From NCBI GenBank assembly GCA_963969495.1, contig OZ018335.1:89624440-89688439 (forward strand): DNA of 64,000 bases, written 5' to 3'. The position numbers and the translations under genes were made by a program. The DNA comes from Ceratothoa steindachneri (taxonomy: Eukaryota > Arthropoda > Malacostraca > Isopoda > Cymothoidae). Under the pieces are notes generated by a model, which was not told where the DNA came from, ran no database searches, and was given only the letters and a program-made list of their open reading frames with translations. Shown one piece after another: positions 46,367-57,600 of this stretch (position 1 is its first letter; each line of letters opens with the position of its first letter).

Positions 46367-47487
46367 ATGATAGAGACCCGGCTGATTAAACTAAAGACCC
46401 TCTCCGATGGCCCCAAGCTTGATTGTGGGAGGGTCTTTGCTAAAATATATGCGGATATAAATATCGCGCAGGTGAGGCTCGTTGATATTCACAATTGCTA
46501 TGCAGCCATCTGTTCAAGAGAGATTGATTGCGAAGCACTCACCTCCACTAAAGCAGCAGCGTGCTTAAAAAATATAAACCTAAAACAAAATATACCACTT
46601 CAAATAAATAGCCATCGAAGCCTTATCCTTCACTGCCTCGATCCCTGGGTTAGAAAAAACACACTTGGGCTAAGGTTGCTGAGGTAATAAAATTTAAAGA
46701 CTATACTCATGTCTTCAAGATTTTCTTTTGCGACACGGCAATGGCGAACAAGGCTGTGGAGGAAGGTATGCACCTCTTTAACGTCCGAGTCTGCCCTGAG
46801 CAGATCGAACGTGAGGAGTTTATCGACCTCTAGATGTGCTTCAAGTGCTATAAGTACGAAGAGCACACCACAGCCGCCTGCCCGAGAGGTAACGCTCTTT
46901 TATGTTCCATCTGTTCTTCAGATACCCATTCATCGAGGGTTTGCAATAGCACCTCCTTGAAGTGTCTGAACTGTGCAGGAGCACATAAGACGCTATCCAT
47001 GGCTTGCCCAGTTAAGAAAGATATGGTTAGGAAGAAATCAAATAATAAAAAACAGGCCGAAGAAGCTAAAGCAAATAGCACCTATGCCAAGGTTGCAAAA
47101 GCTGCGATTGCGGAGTCTAGGGAAAGCAAGACATACCTGCATGTCAAAAATGAAAACTCGACAAAAATTATGTGTTACAACTATTATGCTCACATCGCGA
47201 ATCTCTCCTCCCCGTGGACCTTTGCGAATGAGATAAATAGAATGCTGACGAATAATGGCATACAGAAAATGTGGTTTCCACAGAACCAACAGTCCGAAGA
47301 GGTTCTAAAAATTAGTCTTAATCCCCAGTACGAGACTAGATGCCAGAAACTCCCCACCCCCGGCAGCGCTCAAACTCCTTCCAGATACCCCAAGATTCAG
47401 GCGCAGGCAGCGCGAGATGCAAAGCCACGCACTGAAAAAAAAAACAAACACGCAAGCACAAACAGAAATGGAAGTTTGGGTGATTGA
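46367..47487 (+). pseudogene. LINE-B ORF1 with CCHC zinc knuckles
   Basis: A first frame (46367-46687) gives KLDCGRVFAKIYADINIAQV without a known motif. After a frame change the 46834-47487 frame gives CFKCYKYEEHTTAAC, CSICSSDTHSSRVC and CLNCAGAHKTLSMAC, three successive C-x2-C-x4-H-type knuckles typical of Jockey ORF1. A Lys/Glu-rich coiled segment (MVRKKSNNKKQAEEAKAN) follows. The protein would bind element RNA. The parts are out of frame with each other. Confidence 0.78.
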
Positions 47488-47892
47488 GACTGCGAGACCC
47501 GAGGGAGGAGCGCATTCGCCCGGCTCCCGGAAAAGATCGCAGCCACAAAGACGTCCGAGGTCGTCCTCTTCTTATAAGAGAGAAATAAATTTGAAGGTCT
47601 ACGCTGCCGAAAGGTCCCCTTTCCCAAAGGAGATGGAAGTCCTTGATGTATCAGAAGGAGTAATATCCGGAAAATACAAATGCGAATTCACCTCGGACGA
47701 CTGCAGCGAAAAACAATTCGAGGAGTCTTTACTCCAAGGCTCAATTAAAATGGCTCCCTCACAGACGGTCAATACAGAAAAATACGCAATGGAAAGACGA
47801 TTATGCCACCTAACACTCCACAAGGGCCCAAGCTCGTTAGGAAATAAGCCACAACAACAGCACATACACAGGAACCTTACGGGAATAAGACA

Positions 47893-48690
47893 ATGGACCA
47901 GTTAAAAATACTATATTTTAATTCAAACGGTTGGACCGAGAAAAGACTACTTTACGGTAACATAATACGACAAATTGACCCAAACTTCGTATTTACCTTA
48001 GAACACGGGGTAAATACAGACAGAAACCCAATAATTTTTTTCCATACGAAGTCATAACCAGAAATCACAGTGGATAACGATTAGGCGGTTGTGCAATTGC
48101 TGTGAAAAAAGGTATTGATTACAGAGAAATAAGTGGGTTCGATGAATCTTACTTAGCTTTGGAAGTACGTACGGCAGTGGTGCCCCTGATCCTGGTTACA
48201 AGGTACCCGCTCCCAAGGAGAGGGTATTTACCCCTCCATAACTTCCTGCAGCTTTGTGGTAACAGCAGAACCGTTGTTTTTTTCCGGCGACCTCAATGCG
48301 AGGAGTGCCGCCTCAAACTATACGTCGACCAACTCAGCAGGCAGGAATCTCGAGACACTTATTGACAGACATATTATGACAAGAATTGGACCAAACTTCC
48401 CCACATACACCACAGACAGATCAGCCACAAAACCAGACATACTGCTCACAAACTCTTCGTTCCCTTTTAATTATTTCATTGAACCGGGGCCTCCCGTCCG
48501 CAGCGACCACCAGGCTATCCTTATAAAAATCTCCACCTTCCCTATTCAGGTCCCTATCCCAGAAGGCAAGAACTACGCTCGCGTCAACTGGGATACGTAT
48601 AAACAACTCCTCGAAAGCTACATCCCCCCCCCCTTAATTGCTGCAAATTTAGAAGAAATCTACGAAGAGTTGGATAGAATCACCAATTAA
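47893..48690 (+). pseudogene. LINE-B ORF2 endonuclease domain
   Basis: The start MDQLKILYFNSNGWTEKRLL (47893) is the usual NxNG opening. The Glu motif reads FTLEHGVNTD. After stops near 48055-48200, FFSGDLNARSAASNYT (48281-48330) carries the GDLN motif, DILLTNSSFPFNYFI follows, and RSDHQAILIKI (about 48500-48535) carries the closing SDH. Motifs are intact but frames are broken. Confidence 0.75.
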
Positions 48691-50640
48691 TTAATAAATG
48701 CCATTCCCCGATTAAAATATAAAACACTCCCGGCCCCTTCGTGGACCCCTAGAATGAGATCTCTCACGAGGGAATACGGGGAACGGATCAATGAAGTAAA
48801 CCTCACCGGTCCCAACATCACTACACACAGACGAACAAGACAAATACGCGACGAACTAATGACACTCATTAGAGAACAGCAGAATTTACTTTGGGACAAT
48901 TATATAAGCAGACTTGAGTTAGAAAACGACTCGCGTACATTCTGGCAGACTGTTAAAAGGCTAAAAGGATGACAATCACAGACGTCAATAAAAATCACAA
49001 GAGACAACACGGAAATTACAGAGACAGACAAAATCGAGGAAGAATTCACTCTTTTGGGCATCTATTTTTAAGATATCCACGGAGGAGAATGACAACTTCG
49101 ATTTATACTTCGAAGACAGAATCATTGACGAACTAAACGACCAGATCCACAGAACCTATCCTCATCATTACGTGACGCAAGAAAGGAACATGGAGTGATA
49201 CGGCTGTAAAATTAATGCCGAGGAATTCTCGAAAATTTTAAAATCCTTTCGTCAACGGGCACCAGGGCGTACAGGACTGACAAGGGAGAATTTTATTCGA
49301 GCCCTGCCTTAACATCCTTTTAGGGCTCATGAATATTATGAACGCGTGTCTGAACGTGGATTACTTCCCTGGCCACTGAAAGGTAACAAAAATGATATTC
49401 ATTCCCAAACCCGGTAAGCCACCGGACAGTATAGCTAACTTCCAGCTATATATCTCTTAGAATTTGCATGGAAAATCTTCGAGAAGATATTGGCAAACAG
49501 GGTGAATACGTTCCTCGAAGAAAATAATTTGCATAACCACCAACAGCATGGCTTCTGGAGGAAGCGAGCAACGCACACGGCGCTAGCCGTGATCACCGAG
49601 AAGTTAGCAAAAATTAAAGCAGAACAACGCCACGCAAATCTGGTGCTCCGAGACGTCAAAAAGGCCTGAAACAAAGTATGGAGAAGAGGTCTACAATACA
49701 AGATCTTACACCTCGGCCTCGACCCCATACTTGAAAGGATACTTTGCGATTACGTGATGGAGAGGAGAGTGTATGTGCACGTAAAAGGCTTCAATGGCCC
49801 TGAGTTCGAACTCGAGGCGGGAGTGCCACAAGGCGGGTGTATAAGTCCCTTAATTTACAACATATACACCATCGACCTTCCCCAAACTCTGACATAATAG
49901 GTCCAATTTGCAGACGACATTTCAATGATCTGTACGACGCCTTATCGGAATGTGAATTATATGGCACAGAGTACGGCGGTAGAATTCGAAAACATCAAAT
50001 CTTTCGAGAGGAGATAGAAGATATCTACCAATGCCCCAAAGTTCCGTGCAATTCCACTATTCCGACGAACCCTCGTCGACATCCGTGTGGGGGGTGTGCG
50101 CATCTCATACCGCACAGAGGGCACGGTTGTGGGACTCCGGATTACGACTGGTAGGTATAGTAGTCATGTGAACAGGATCTCGGCAAATGAACGGAGGGCC
50201 TTGCGTGATTTTTTCCGATTCATAGGCCTAAGAACCTCCAACAAATTTAAAATCGATAATGTTGCATCCGATCCAAACTACTGTATTCACCGGGCCCCAT
50301 GAACGCGAGTCCCTAGACCTAGATCCTTAAACTGCAAAGGGTTCAGAATAAGGCTGTCTTACTTATAATGGGAACCCAAAGGAGAGAGAGGAGAAGGCAG
50401 AGTGAGCTCCAAGGTGAATTGAGGTTGACCCCCATAAACGTGGAGCTTCACAATAGAACAATAAAGATCTGGGCCGCCGTACACTGGCACCTCCCTCTCG
50501 AGTTTGTGATCGAGCACATGGACTTTAATGACGCAAGACACAGAAGATTATTTACAAGTAGCAGACTGCTCATCAACAACGACATAAACCCAACGTTCAC
50601 GTAAAATTCGTTCAAAAATCAAACACAAACAAAGCCAATC
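48691..50640 (+). pseudogene. LINE-B ORF2 linker, RT and C-terminal region
   Basis: The linker at 48754-48972 holds TREYGERINEVNLTG and RTFWQTVKRLKG. RT blocks: KVTKMIFIPKPGKPP (about 49385), VNTFLEENNLHNHQQHGFW (about 49503), motif A with the Asp region VLRDVKKA-stop-NKVWRRGLQY (49640-49700, a stop inside), motif B ELEAGVPQGGCISPLIYNIY (49809-49865), and QFADDISMI (about 49905). Then VGGVRISYRTEGTVVGLRIT and QNKAVLLIMGTQRRER. All RT motifs including ADD are recognisable. Confidence 0.78.
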
Positions 50641-50650
50641 ACTTTAAAAC

Positions 50651-50653
<3 letters not shown>

Positions 50654-50735
<82 letters not shown>
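50654..50735. repeat. (TA)n microsatellite
   Basis: An 82-bp TA tract at the 3' edge of LINE-B. Confidence 0.98.
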
Positions 50736-50737
<2 letters not shown>

Positions 50738-50907
50738 TTTGAATTAGTAAAACTCTAAACTCTAATTCCCCCCAAATAAAACAAAAATAAAAGCAACAAA
50801 AATAAGAATAAACGCAAAATCAGGACCTAAAAAAAAAACAGATAAAAAACTCTTCACCAGTAGTAGGGGCCAAAAACCCCTGTGCTATAAAGGCTTGAAT
50901 GACTTTC

Positions 50908-50911
<4 letters not shown>

Positions 50912-50960
<49 letters not shown>
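50912..50960. repeat. (TA)n microsatellite
   Basis: A pure TA tract; the IYIYIY reading frames across it are artefacts. Confidence 0.98.
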
Positions 50961-50961
<1 letters not shown>

Positions 50962-51242
50962 TCAATAAAAAAAACGCAAAGAATGCCAGACTACCCTATC
51001 ACCAGGGATCTGTCTTTCATTCTATGTTCATTTCACTTTACTATTATTTCCCTAATTTTCCCCACTATTTTCTCCTACTAAACACCTCTACTACTATATT
51101 CCTCACTTAAATATGACCAATGTCCAATGGATAAAGGTCAGTACAGAAAAAGTTATCATTATTATTCAAGAAGAAAAGTTGTCATTACTGTTCGCCTTTT
51201 CGAGGCTTATTCCAGCTATTTACCAAGGAATAAAGAATCCAG

Positions 51243-51243
<1 letters not shown>

Positions 51244-51315
<72 letters not shown>
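51244..51315. repeat. (TA)n microsatellite
   Basis: A pure TA tract upstream of the Gypsy gag fragment. The sequence just after it (51345-51410, ATAACCCAGCCT...ACAAGAGAGA...ATTCGT) recurs at 57597-57650. Confidence 0.98.
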
Positions 51316-51316
<1 letters not shown>

Positions 51317-51344
51317 TTTTATCCTAAGGAAGCTCGTTGATCAC

Positions 51345-51702
51345 ATAACCCAGCCTTCGAAACTACAAGAGAGAGAATTCGTCACCGAGACCCCATAACT
51401 CATGACCTATTTTCCTCGAACGAAACGTGAGATCATATAACAAAATGGATTCGCTAGGTGACGTATCAAGCCTTCAACAAGCTTCTCCTTTTCTACACCG
51501 TGAATTGGTGCGTGTCAACTCAATCATAATCAGACCTCCTGTCTTCAATGAAGCAGCGGTGGCGAGATTCAAAATTTTGGAATCACAATGCCACATCTCA
51601 AGGATAATTCGGGAGGACACAAAATTCTACGATATCTTTGCTGCATTACCTCCCGAGACAGTTAATCTACTTCAAGCTGCAGTCCTTTCATCGGGGAACT
51701 AG
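51345..51702 (+). mobile_element. Gypsy gag N-terminal fragment (element 4)
   Basis: The frame 51427-51702 (91 residues) starts MDSLGDVSSLQQASP and carries PVFNEAAVARFKILESQCHI and KFYDIFAALPPETVNLLQAA. This resembles the first part of Gypsy gag, where P-FW...W(F)xxLExQF...TKYxxVxAxLPPxV is usual. The conserved FW and W positions are altered, so the element is either divergent or decayed. The leader 51345-51410 is shared with 57597-57650. The rest of the element is missing. Confidence 0.6.
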
Positions 51703-53523
51703 TCTATCCTTCGGACAGAAGTGCAAAGTGTTTACAAAAATAAATAATACCATAATAGGGGAAAAAATCCCAGTGTAAATAAATGTATATTCAGTGCCTA
51801 TTTAGTTTTAAAAATGAAAAGTGTAAATAGTGAAAAATCAAGGGGCTAGTAATGAGAATAATATAGTAATTTTGGGTTATGGGGAGGGGTTGAAGGTCGT
51901 CCCTAATTATGGGGGAACCTTGAAGGTAATTGTGCGGACAACCCAACAGCCTTGGAAGAGTGACGCTGGTTGCCAGTAATGGTGATAGATTACCGAGTTA
52001 TAGCGTAATCTTTTGGCAAAAACTCCGGTTGATACAGATGCCCCGGTTAGTTTGCGTTTCATTTCCTTATTTCCCACGAGAGTTATTTGTTGATTGCTAT
52101 GGGGTGCCCTAAGCCGAGGGGGCGGCCTTATTCTAGCGACAGAGTAAAATAGCCAGGAGGATGGGGATAGACCCCATCAGGGTAGAACACCAGTATTTCA
52201 GGGGTTATGTAATCGCGAGGAAATGCGATTAACGAGGAGAATGCGCAACGGCTGTTATCCCGATTAATAAGGCCTTGAAGCAGCTAGATTGAGGAACGTC
52301 AGGTTATTGAAGACACCAAAGCAAAAATAGAATTATTATTAAACTAGATCTTATTGCACTTTACAAAAGTTCTTTAATTAAGTTTTAAGTTCTAAGTTAT
52401 TACATAGATTAAGTTCGAGGTCAAGTGCGGGCAAGGTCTAAAGGAGGCCAGACATATAGAGCCTTTAAGAGTTACACCTTAATGTCTGCGTTATGTACAC
52501 GACTATATACAAAGATGAATTACGCGAATCCGAGAGATCGGACTGAACGATATATAACGCGATATATGCTATATAAAACAATAATCTAATAATCCTCTTT
52601 GTTTTGGCTTCACACAGTTATATATTTAATTGAAGACACGCCCTACAAGTTCCTCATCCATCTAAGCCACACCTCCCTCTTATGTACCGGCCTGTTGATT
52701 TGTCGGTATTAACATAACTTGACTTTTGGTTGGCTCCTGCCGAACATATTGATTAGGAAGGCACTCCGACTATTAGGTAAAATTCTCTGTGGGTGGTGGC
52801 ATGTTGCCATGGAGACAGCTTCCTGAACTGGCTTCTATTTGTTTAACTGTGATAGCTATCCGGTTTATTCTGGATTCTGCCTCGATTATAATGTTTGCCT
52901 AAGATTGCTCAACCAACTCTAACAGAGATAACTGTGCTCCGTTTACTACCGTGTGACATTCTCGTAAACGGCGCTAACTTTACTTTTTTCTCTTGTGTAC
53001 TTTATGTGTGTAGCGACTCTTGCATGTGTCCTACTTCGGACGTACAGGCTGGTCGCTACAGTGTGTGTAAAAAAAATAGTGTAGACATCAATATAAAGTT
53101 AATTCTGTTCAATTAGGGAAAGTGGTTTGATGCCTACACACAAAATAATATACATAAAAGAGGTTTAGTTCACGCCGAGAAAATGAAGCTACTTTATGCG
53201 GAACGCTTTAATCAATGTTTTTAAATCGCTTGTCATCACATAGGTTATACAAAAAATCTCAGGACTGCTGACCTATCTGAAATCTATGTTATGCAGTCAA
53301 GAATAACAAATAAAATACTTAAGTATATAATGTTATGGGCGCGCACACAAAGCTGTCGGTATGCTTAGAAATATAATTAACTTATGCTGCATCCAATGAT
53401 AGAAGTAAAGGAACGGCATGAGAAAGTTGTGGCGCATACACACGCACGCAAACATAATTTTGTCCGCATTTAAGTGCTGCAGTTCCTGCGTCCGAACGCT
53501 CAAAAGTACTTCCGAATTTATTT
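51703..53523. other. no gene recognised
   Basis: No conserved coding blocks, long repeats or structures were recognised. The + frame at 52895-53116 is Cys-rich but matches nothing known and lies in AT-rich sequence. Confidence 0.45.
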
Positions 53524-53690
53524 AAAGTACCTCTATGTTTATTCATAATATGTTAACACACTCCACATTCTCGCGGCGAACTCATGAGCTGCTGGAACCA
53601 CATCATAGAATCGAAGATGACTCAAAAATACCTCAAAGAAGAGCATTTGAAGTCTTAGGAAATTTTATAGTTGGTTCACAATAAACCATA

Positions 53691-53692
<2 letters not shown>
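53524..53692 (+). repeat. TA-associated repeat unit, copy 1
   Basis: About 165 bp ending in GGTTCACAATAAACCATAGC before (TA)n. Copy 2 at 55561-55733 ends GGCTCGCAGTAAACCATAGC before (TA)n. A third start (55806-55852) shares TTGTAAGGCGTAGATATTAATTATG-type sequence with copy 2, then diverges. Confidence 0.8.
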
Positions 53693-53754
<62 letters not shown>

Positions 53755-53755
53755 C
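53693..53755. repeat. (TA)n, left part of a split array
   Basis: A TA tract interrupted by the pogo-like MITE that starts near 53756. Confidence 0.95.
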
Positions 53756-54080
53756 TAGGAAACCCTCGATATAACAAAGTATATGGGGCGGGGGGCGTTC
53801 GTTAAAGCCGAAAGTTCGTTAAACCCGATGGGCGTTAAAAGCAATGGAAATAACGAACCAACTTCGTTATGGAAATGTAATACTTATATAATTACTAATA
53901 AAGCTAAGTGTACTACACAACATAATATTGATACGAACCTTGCACTGTAGGAGATGTGACACATCGACACTTACTCAGGCTCGTCGTAACGCTTGCCTGT
54001 TACACCCGATTGAGTTCGGCCAGGAACTTTGGTTCGTTATATCCAAAATTCATTCTATTGAGGTTCGTTATATCGAGGGT

Positions 54081-54085
<5 letters not shown>
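53756..54085. mobile_element. pogo/Tigger-like MITE
   Basis: About 330 bp with terminal inverted repeats. The left end is GGAAACCCTCGATATAACAA. The right end, reverse complemented, is TAAACACCCTCGATATAACG. Internal TTCGTTA(A/T) words repeat near both ends. Ends reading ACCTCGATATAACGAA are typical of pogo-superfamily (Tigger-like) elements, which target TA; both flanks here are TA arrays. No transposase is encoded. Confidence 0.7.

Positions 54086-54115
<30 letters not shown>
54086..54115. repeat. (TA)n, middle part of a split array
   Basis: A short TA tract between the MITE and the Tc1 element; its last TA (54114-54115) is one copy of the Tc1 target dinucleotide. Confidence 0.95.
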
Positions 54116-54118
<3 letters not shown>

Positions 54119-55521
54119 TGGCGGCAACAAAAAAAGTGACATGTGACAATTCGGGGAAAATGAAACAGAAAAATGTAACTTACATATTTTATTATGAATA
54201 TTTCATGAAAGTTAATACTTGGTCATGTTGCCCTTGCACTTGATGACCATTCTGAGTCGATTGGGCATTGATTCAGCGAGGTTTGCGAAGTAGGTGGGGT
54301 CGATCGTAACCCAGATCTTCTTCAGTGATTCTATCAGGTCCTTGATGCTGCCGGATGCTGTCTCTTGAACTTTGGATTTCATCAGGTTCTAAGCATTCTC
54401 AATAGGATTTAGGTCCGGGGAATTACCAGGCCACTCCAAAACACTAATATTATTATCATTGAAGAACCTTTTTACTAACTGGGACCTGTGAGCAGGGGCA
54501 CCATCATGCATGAAAAATTCACACCGATGAATTTCCCAAAATGGCAGCATGTGCTGCTTCAAAACTTCGAGATAGTTAGTCCCCCTCATGGTTACATTCT
54601 TGGGAAGGAAGTACAGACCTCCTCTGCCCTTGTTTCCACTAAAGGCATCCCACACCATCACACTATCAGGGTGCTTCACAGTTTTCACGGTATATTTTGG
54701 GTCATACCGAGACACATTGCTGGGACGACGCACGATCTTTGACTCTCCTCTGACCAGCCTAAAGGTGCTCTCATCACTGAACATCACCTTCTTCCAATGG
54801 GCAGCTGTCCAATGTTTATAGGTCTTGCAAAAATTGAGCCTTTTCATCTTCATAGCCTTGGTAAGAAGTGGCTTCTTGGCAGCGCGGCGAGCCGGTAGGC
54901 CTAAGTCCTTCTGTAAGCGATGACGGATGGTCCTGAGGGCGACGTTCTGGAGAAGGTCTGGGTGTTTTTTCTTGATTGAAGAGGAGGTTACAGAAGGGTC
55001 TGACATCACTTCACGCCTTAGGATATTATCAGTCCTTGGAGATGTCTTCCTAGCTGCACCAGTGCCCTCCTTCCTCTTTGGTATGGTACCTGGTGGCAAT
55101 AACTCAGCTGCCCGTTTTAGGCGATAAATCGTATTTCTTGAGGTTCCTAAATCTGCTGCTACATCAATAAAAGACTTTCCCTGCTCTAATAGGGTCAAGG
55201 CACGGCTTTTCTCTGTCATAGAAAGCTTTTTCCGCCCCATTGTATCCACTTGCACAGAAGTTATAGCACGTCAAATGTAGGCACGAATGCAGGAAATCAG
55301 CATGCTGGAGCGTTGTACACCAAAACCTCACTGTACGAGCTCAAACGAGACAGTGAGTTCCAATAAAGTGCAGTTCTGTTGTCTTAGCTCAGGAGAGTCA
55401 TCCACTCGTGGCATAAGCCCCGCCCCTTTTCATTGGCTTGTTGGCAAGTAAAATCGTGAAAGCGATTTTATGTATCGATTTCTATTGCCAATATTCAATG
55501 TCACTTTTTTTGTTGCCGCCA

Positions 55522-55524
<3 letters not shown>
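54116..55524 (-). mobile_element. complete Tc1-family transposon in a (TA)n target
   Basis: The 1409-bp element has perfect terminal inverted repeats of 27 bp beginning CAGTGGCGGCAAC and ending AAGTGACAT at each end. TA flanks both ends (54114-54115 and 55525-55526). It carries one gene on the minus strand covering most of its length. The perfect repeats and a nearly intact transposase point to a recent insertion. Confidence 0.95.
54212..55255 (-). CDS. Tc1-family transposase, DD34E, with one premature stop
   Basis: The frame from Met at 55255 runs to TAA at 54212-54214 (347 codons), broken only by TAG at 54389-54391 (codon 289). Residues 10-55 form a helix-turn-helix (VAADLGTSRNTIYRLKR). 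A second DNA-binding helix set extends to about residue 125. The catalytic triad is visible: Asp161 in VMFSDESTF, Asp251 in FFMHDGAPAHRS, and Glu286 in PDLNPIEN, with 34 residues between the last two. Basic RRAAKKPL near 123-130 could serve as a nuclear localisation signal. After the stop the sequence continues in frame with SIKDLIESLKKIWVTIDP and AESMPNRLRMVIKCKGN, the normal C-terminus. The stop removes about 58 residues, so function is doubtful though the triad is retained. Confidence 0.93.

Positions 55525-55560
<36 letters not shown>
55525..55560. repeat. (TA)n, right part of a split array
   Basis: TA tract resuming directly after the Tc1 element. Confidence 0.95.
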
Positions 55561-55567
<7 letters not shown>

Positions 55568-55731
55568 TGTAGGGCCTAGATATTATTTATGTATTAAACA
55601 CACTCCACGTTCTCGCAGCGAACTCCTGTGGTGCATCCACCACATTATAGAACTGAATATGACTAAAATACCTCAAAAATTAGCATTTTGTAGTCTTAGG
55701 AAATTCTATAATTGGCTCGCAGTAAACCATA

Positions 55732-55733
<2 letters not shown>
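55561..55733 (+). repeat. TA-associated repeat unit, copy 2
   Basis: It matches 53524-53692 over its length: ACACTCCACGTTCTCGCAGCGAACTC against ACACTCCACATTCTCGCGGCGAACTC, and GTCTTAGGAAATTCTATA against GTCTTAGGAAATTTTATA. Confidence 0.8.

Positions 55734-55806
<73 letters not shown>
55734..55806. repeat. (TA)n microsatellite
   Basis: A 73-bp pure tract following repeat unit copy 2 and preceding the start of a third unit. Confidence 0.98.
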
Positions 55807-55809
<3 letters not shown>

Positions 55810-55867
55810 GTAAGGCGTAGATATTAATTATGTATTAAACACTCCATTTTCTCGGGCCATAGTACTC

Positions 55868-56030
55868 TGGGGTTCGATCCAAGTAAACATTCGTATGAAA
55901 AATATAAACGGTTCGCACAAAATTTTCGGGGAACGTTTATCATTTATGCTTGACTTGAATTCCTTTACCGAGAACACACATTCAGTATTGTGTGCCTGGA
56001 TCCGAGCTCTGATTGAATGCCTCAAAATTC
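55868..56030 (+). repeat. dispersed repeat, partner of 45405-45560
   Basis: Shared words are given under 45405. The GGTTCGATCC near its start resembles a polymerase III B box, but the partner copy reads GGTCGAACC, so a SINE origin is not established. Confidence 0.7.
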
Positions 56031-56616
56031 AGAAATGAAAGGAAATAAATAAAGAGGTGGGAGACAAAAAACAGTTCTTCTGACCCTCCTCCCACCCCCC
56101 TTGTCCTTCACGGAGCAGCCAAGGAGAAAGAGGGGGGAGGCCCGCTACGCATTTATAACCTCTCATAGTCACACTGTCTAGAGCCAAATTAGCCTCCAAT
56201 CACTGTGAGTACGGCGGATAAGAGTGAAAAGGAGAGGAAGAAGAAAGTTTTAAGATAGGACAGCGAAGAAAACAGTAGTAGACAAAAGTGGACTTAGTTA
56301 GTCATGGGATGAAACAACTTAATGTGGAATCCGAACCACGATGTGTCGCTTGTCTCTAAATATAATTTTTCATTTTATCGTGAACCCTGTCCCACCTATC
56401 TACTGTGAGTCTCGTGTGCGAATGTGATAGTAAAAACGAATAGATGTTGAAGGCTGAAGGAAGTAATCGGCTTGCAAAGAGATGCTAGTTGCCTGGAGGT
56501 AAGGCTTATCTCTGTCTACTATAGGTAGTTATAGCTAGCGTGATAAAGTTATAAAATTTGTATTTACGTGATTGTCCCGCATTGCTGTGTTATTTATTTA
56601 TTTTATTATTATTATT

Positions 56617-56620
<4 letters not shown>
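56031..56620. other. no gene recognised
   Basis: Purine-rich and C-rich stretches; no coding or repeat family was identified. Confidence 0.45.

Positions 56621-56670
<50 letters not shown>
56621..56670. repeat. (TA)n microsatellite
   Basis: A pure TA tract preceded by (ATT)n-like sequence at 56601-56619. Confidence 0.98.
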
Positions 56671-56674
<4 letters not shown>

Positions 56675-57098
56675 GTCTAAGTAGTGTTGGTATTTATGAG
56701 GCGTTCAAACCGTTAGTATTAAATATTCTTACTAAAAACTGGTGTAGTTTTCTATCTCTCTATCTATTCTTTCGTTTTCCTATCCTAGTTATAATTGACT
56801 ATATGCTACTCTCTGGTGATGCTTCAGTTATTTAATTACTCTTAGTCGTCGTCGAGTATTATTCTCTTTTTTCTAGGTATATATTTCTTCTTCGTCCTCT
56901 TCTCCTCTTTCTACTATCCTTGGGAAACTTGGGAATAATATGTGTGATCTCCATCCTTCTCTTTGGGCAATTTAGTTGGTTAATTCAACTCCTACTTCAT
57001 TCTCTTTTTGCAATTATTCTGCTGAGTGGCTATATCTTTGCCTCCCTGTGCAGGTCTCTTAGTCTTCTTCTTTCTCCTCTTCTAGTGTTTGTTATTAA

Positions 57099-57600
57099 CT
57101 ATATAGCTTTGTTTTCGACTTTTTGGAGTCTTAATAGGTTACTTCTCGAAATCGTGTACATCGCGATGGTTGGATAAATAATCGCGGGCTGTACTATGGC
57201 TTGATCAATATTTCTCCTGTTTTTTATGCTTAGGTGAACTAACTTGTACAGTGATGCCAGGCCGCTCTTCCCTCGATTTTCCCTCTCAGTTACGTGCTTT
57301 TTATAACCTGATTTCGTAATGGTTAGTCCAAGCACCTTACATTCTTCGTCGTATCTGTAGCGCTGTCCTTCTACATATACATCTGGGATGCCCCTCCTGT
57401 ACACCAGTACCATTTTAAATTTATCCCTGTTGGTTTTAATTTGCCATTTTTCTCCGTATTTAGTAATGCTTCTTATCTCGTCTGCAGTCATCCTAGCTTG
57501 CATTGGGGCGTTCCTGTTAGAGCGAACTATGATTTGAGTGACGTCGTCGGCAAATTGGATGTTCGAGCAGCCCTCATTTCTTCGTGTTGTGGTACATAAC
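57099..57600 (-). mobile_element. LINE-B-like fragment, RT C-terminal part, minus strand
   Basis: Reading the minus strand from 57600: NIQFADDVTQIIVRSNRN holds the ADD box. TADEIRSITKYGEKWQIKTN follows, then KVLGLTITKSGYKKHVTERE and LASLYKLVHLSIKNRRNIDQ, then VQPAIIYP and LLRLQKVENKAI. The spacing from ADD to VLGL to the thumb matches LINE-B (49905-50400), and part of the frame is open for 134 residues. It stops near QNKA, so the 3' end is missing. Confidence 0.75.

Larger units (their letters stand above)
46351..50640 (+). mobile_element. LINE-B, long Jockey-like non-LTR retrotransposon copy
   Basis: It is 5'-truncated within ORF1 and runs to a (TA)n array. ORF1 (46367-47490) has gag-like sequence and three CCHC-type knuckles in 46834-47000. 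ORF2 (from about 47893) has an endonuclease, a linker, RT and a thumb region ending in GELRLTPINVELHNRTIKIW (50410-50480). No RNase H is seen, as in the Jockey clade. Related fragments are at 25508-26770 and, on the minus strand, 57099-57600. Several frameshifts and stops inactivate it. No poly-A or target-site duplication was found; the (TA)n may be the microsatellite-like tail or the target. Confidence 0.82.

Noticed and set aside
55872..55881. GGTTCGATCC as a SINE B box in the 45405/55868 repeat
   Set aside because: The partner copy has GGTCGAACC at this position and no A box is visible in either copy.
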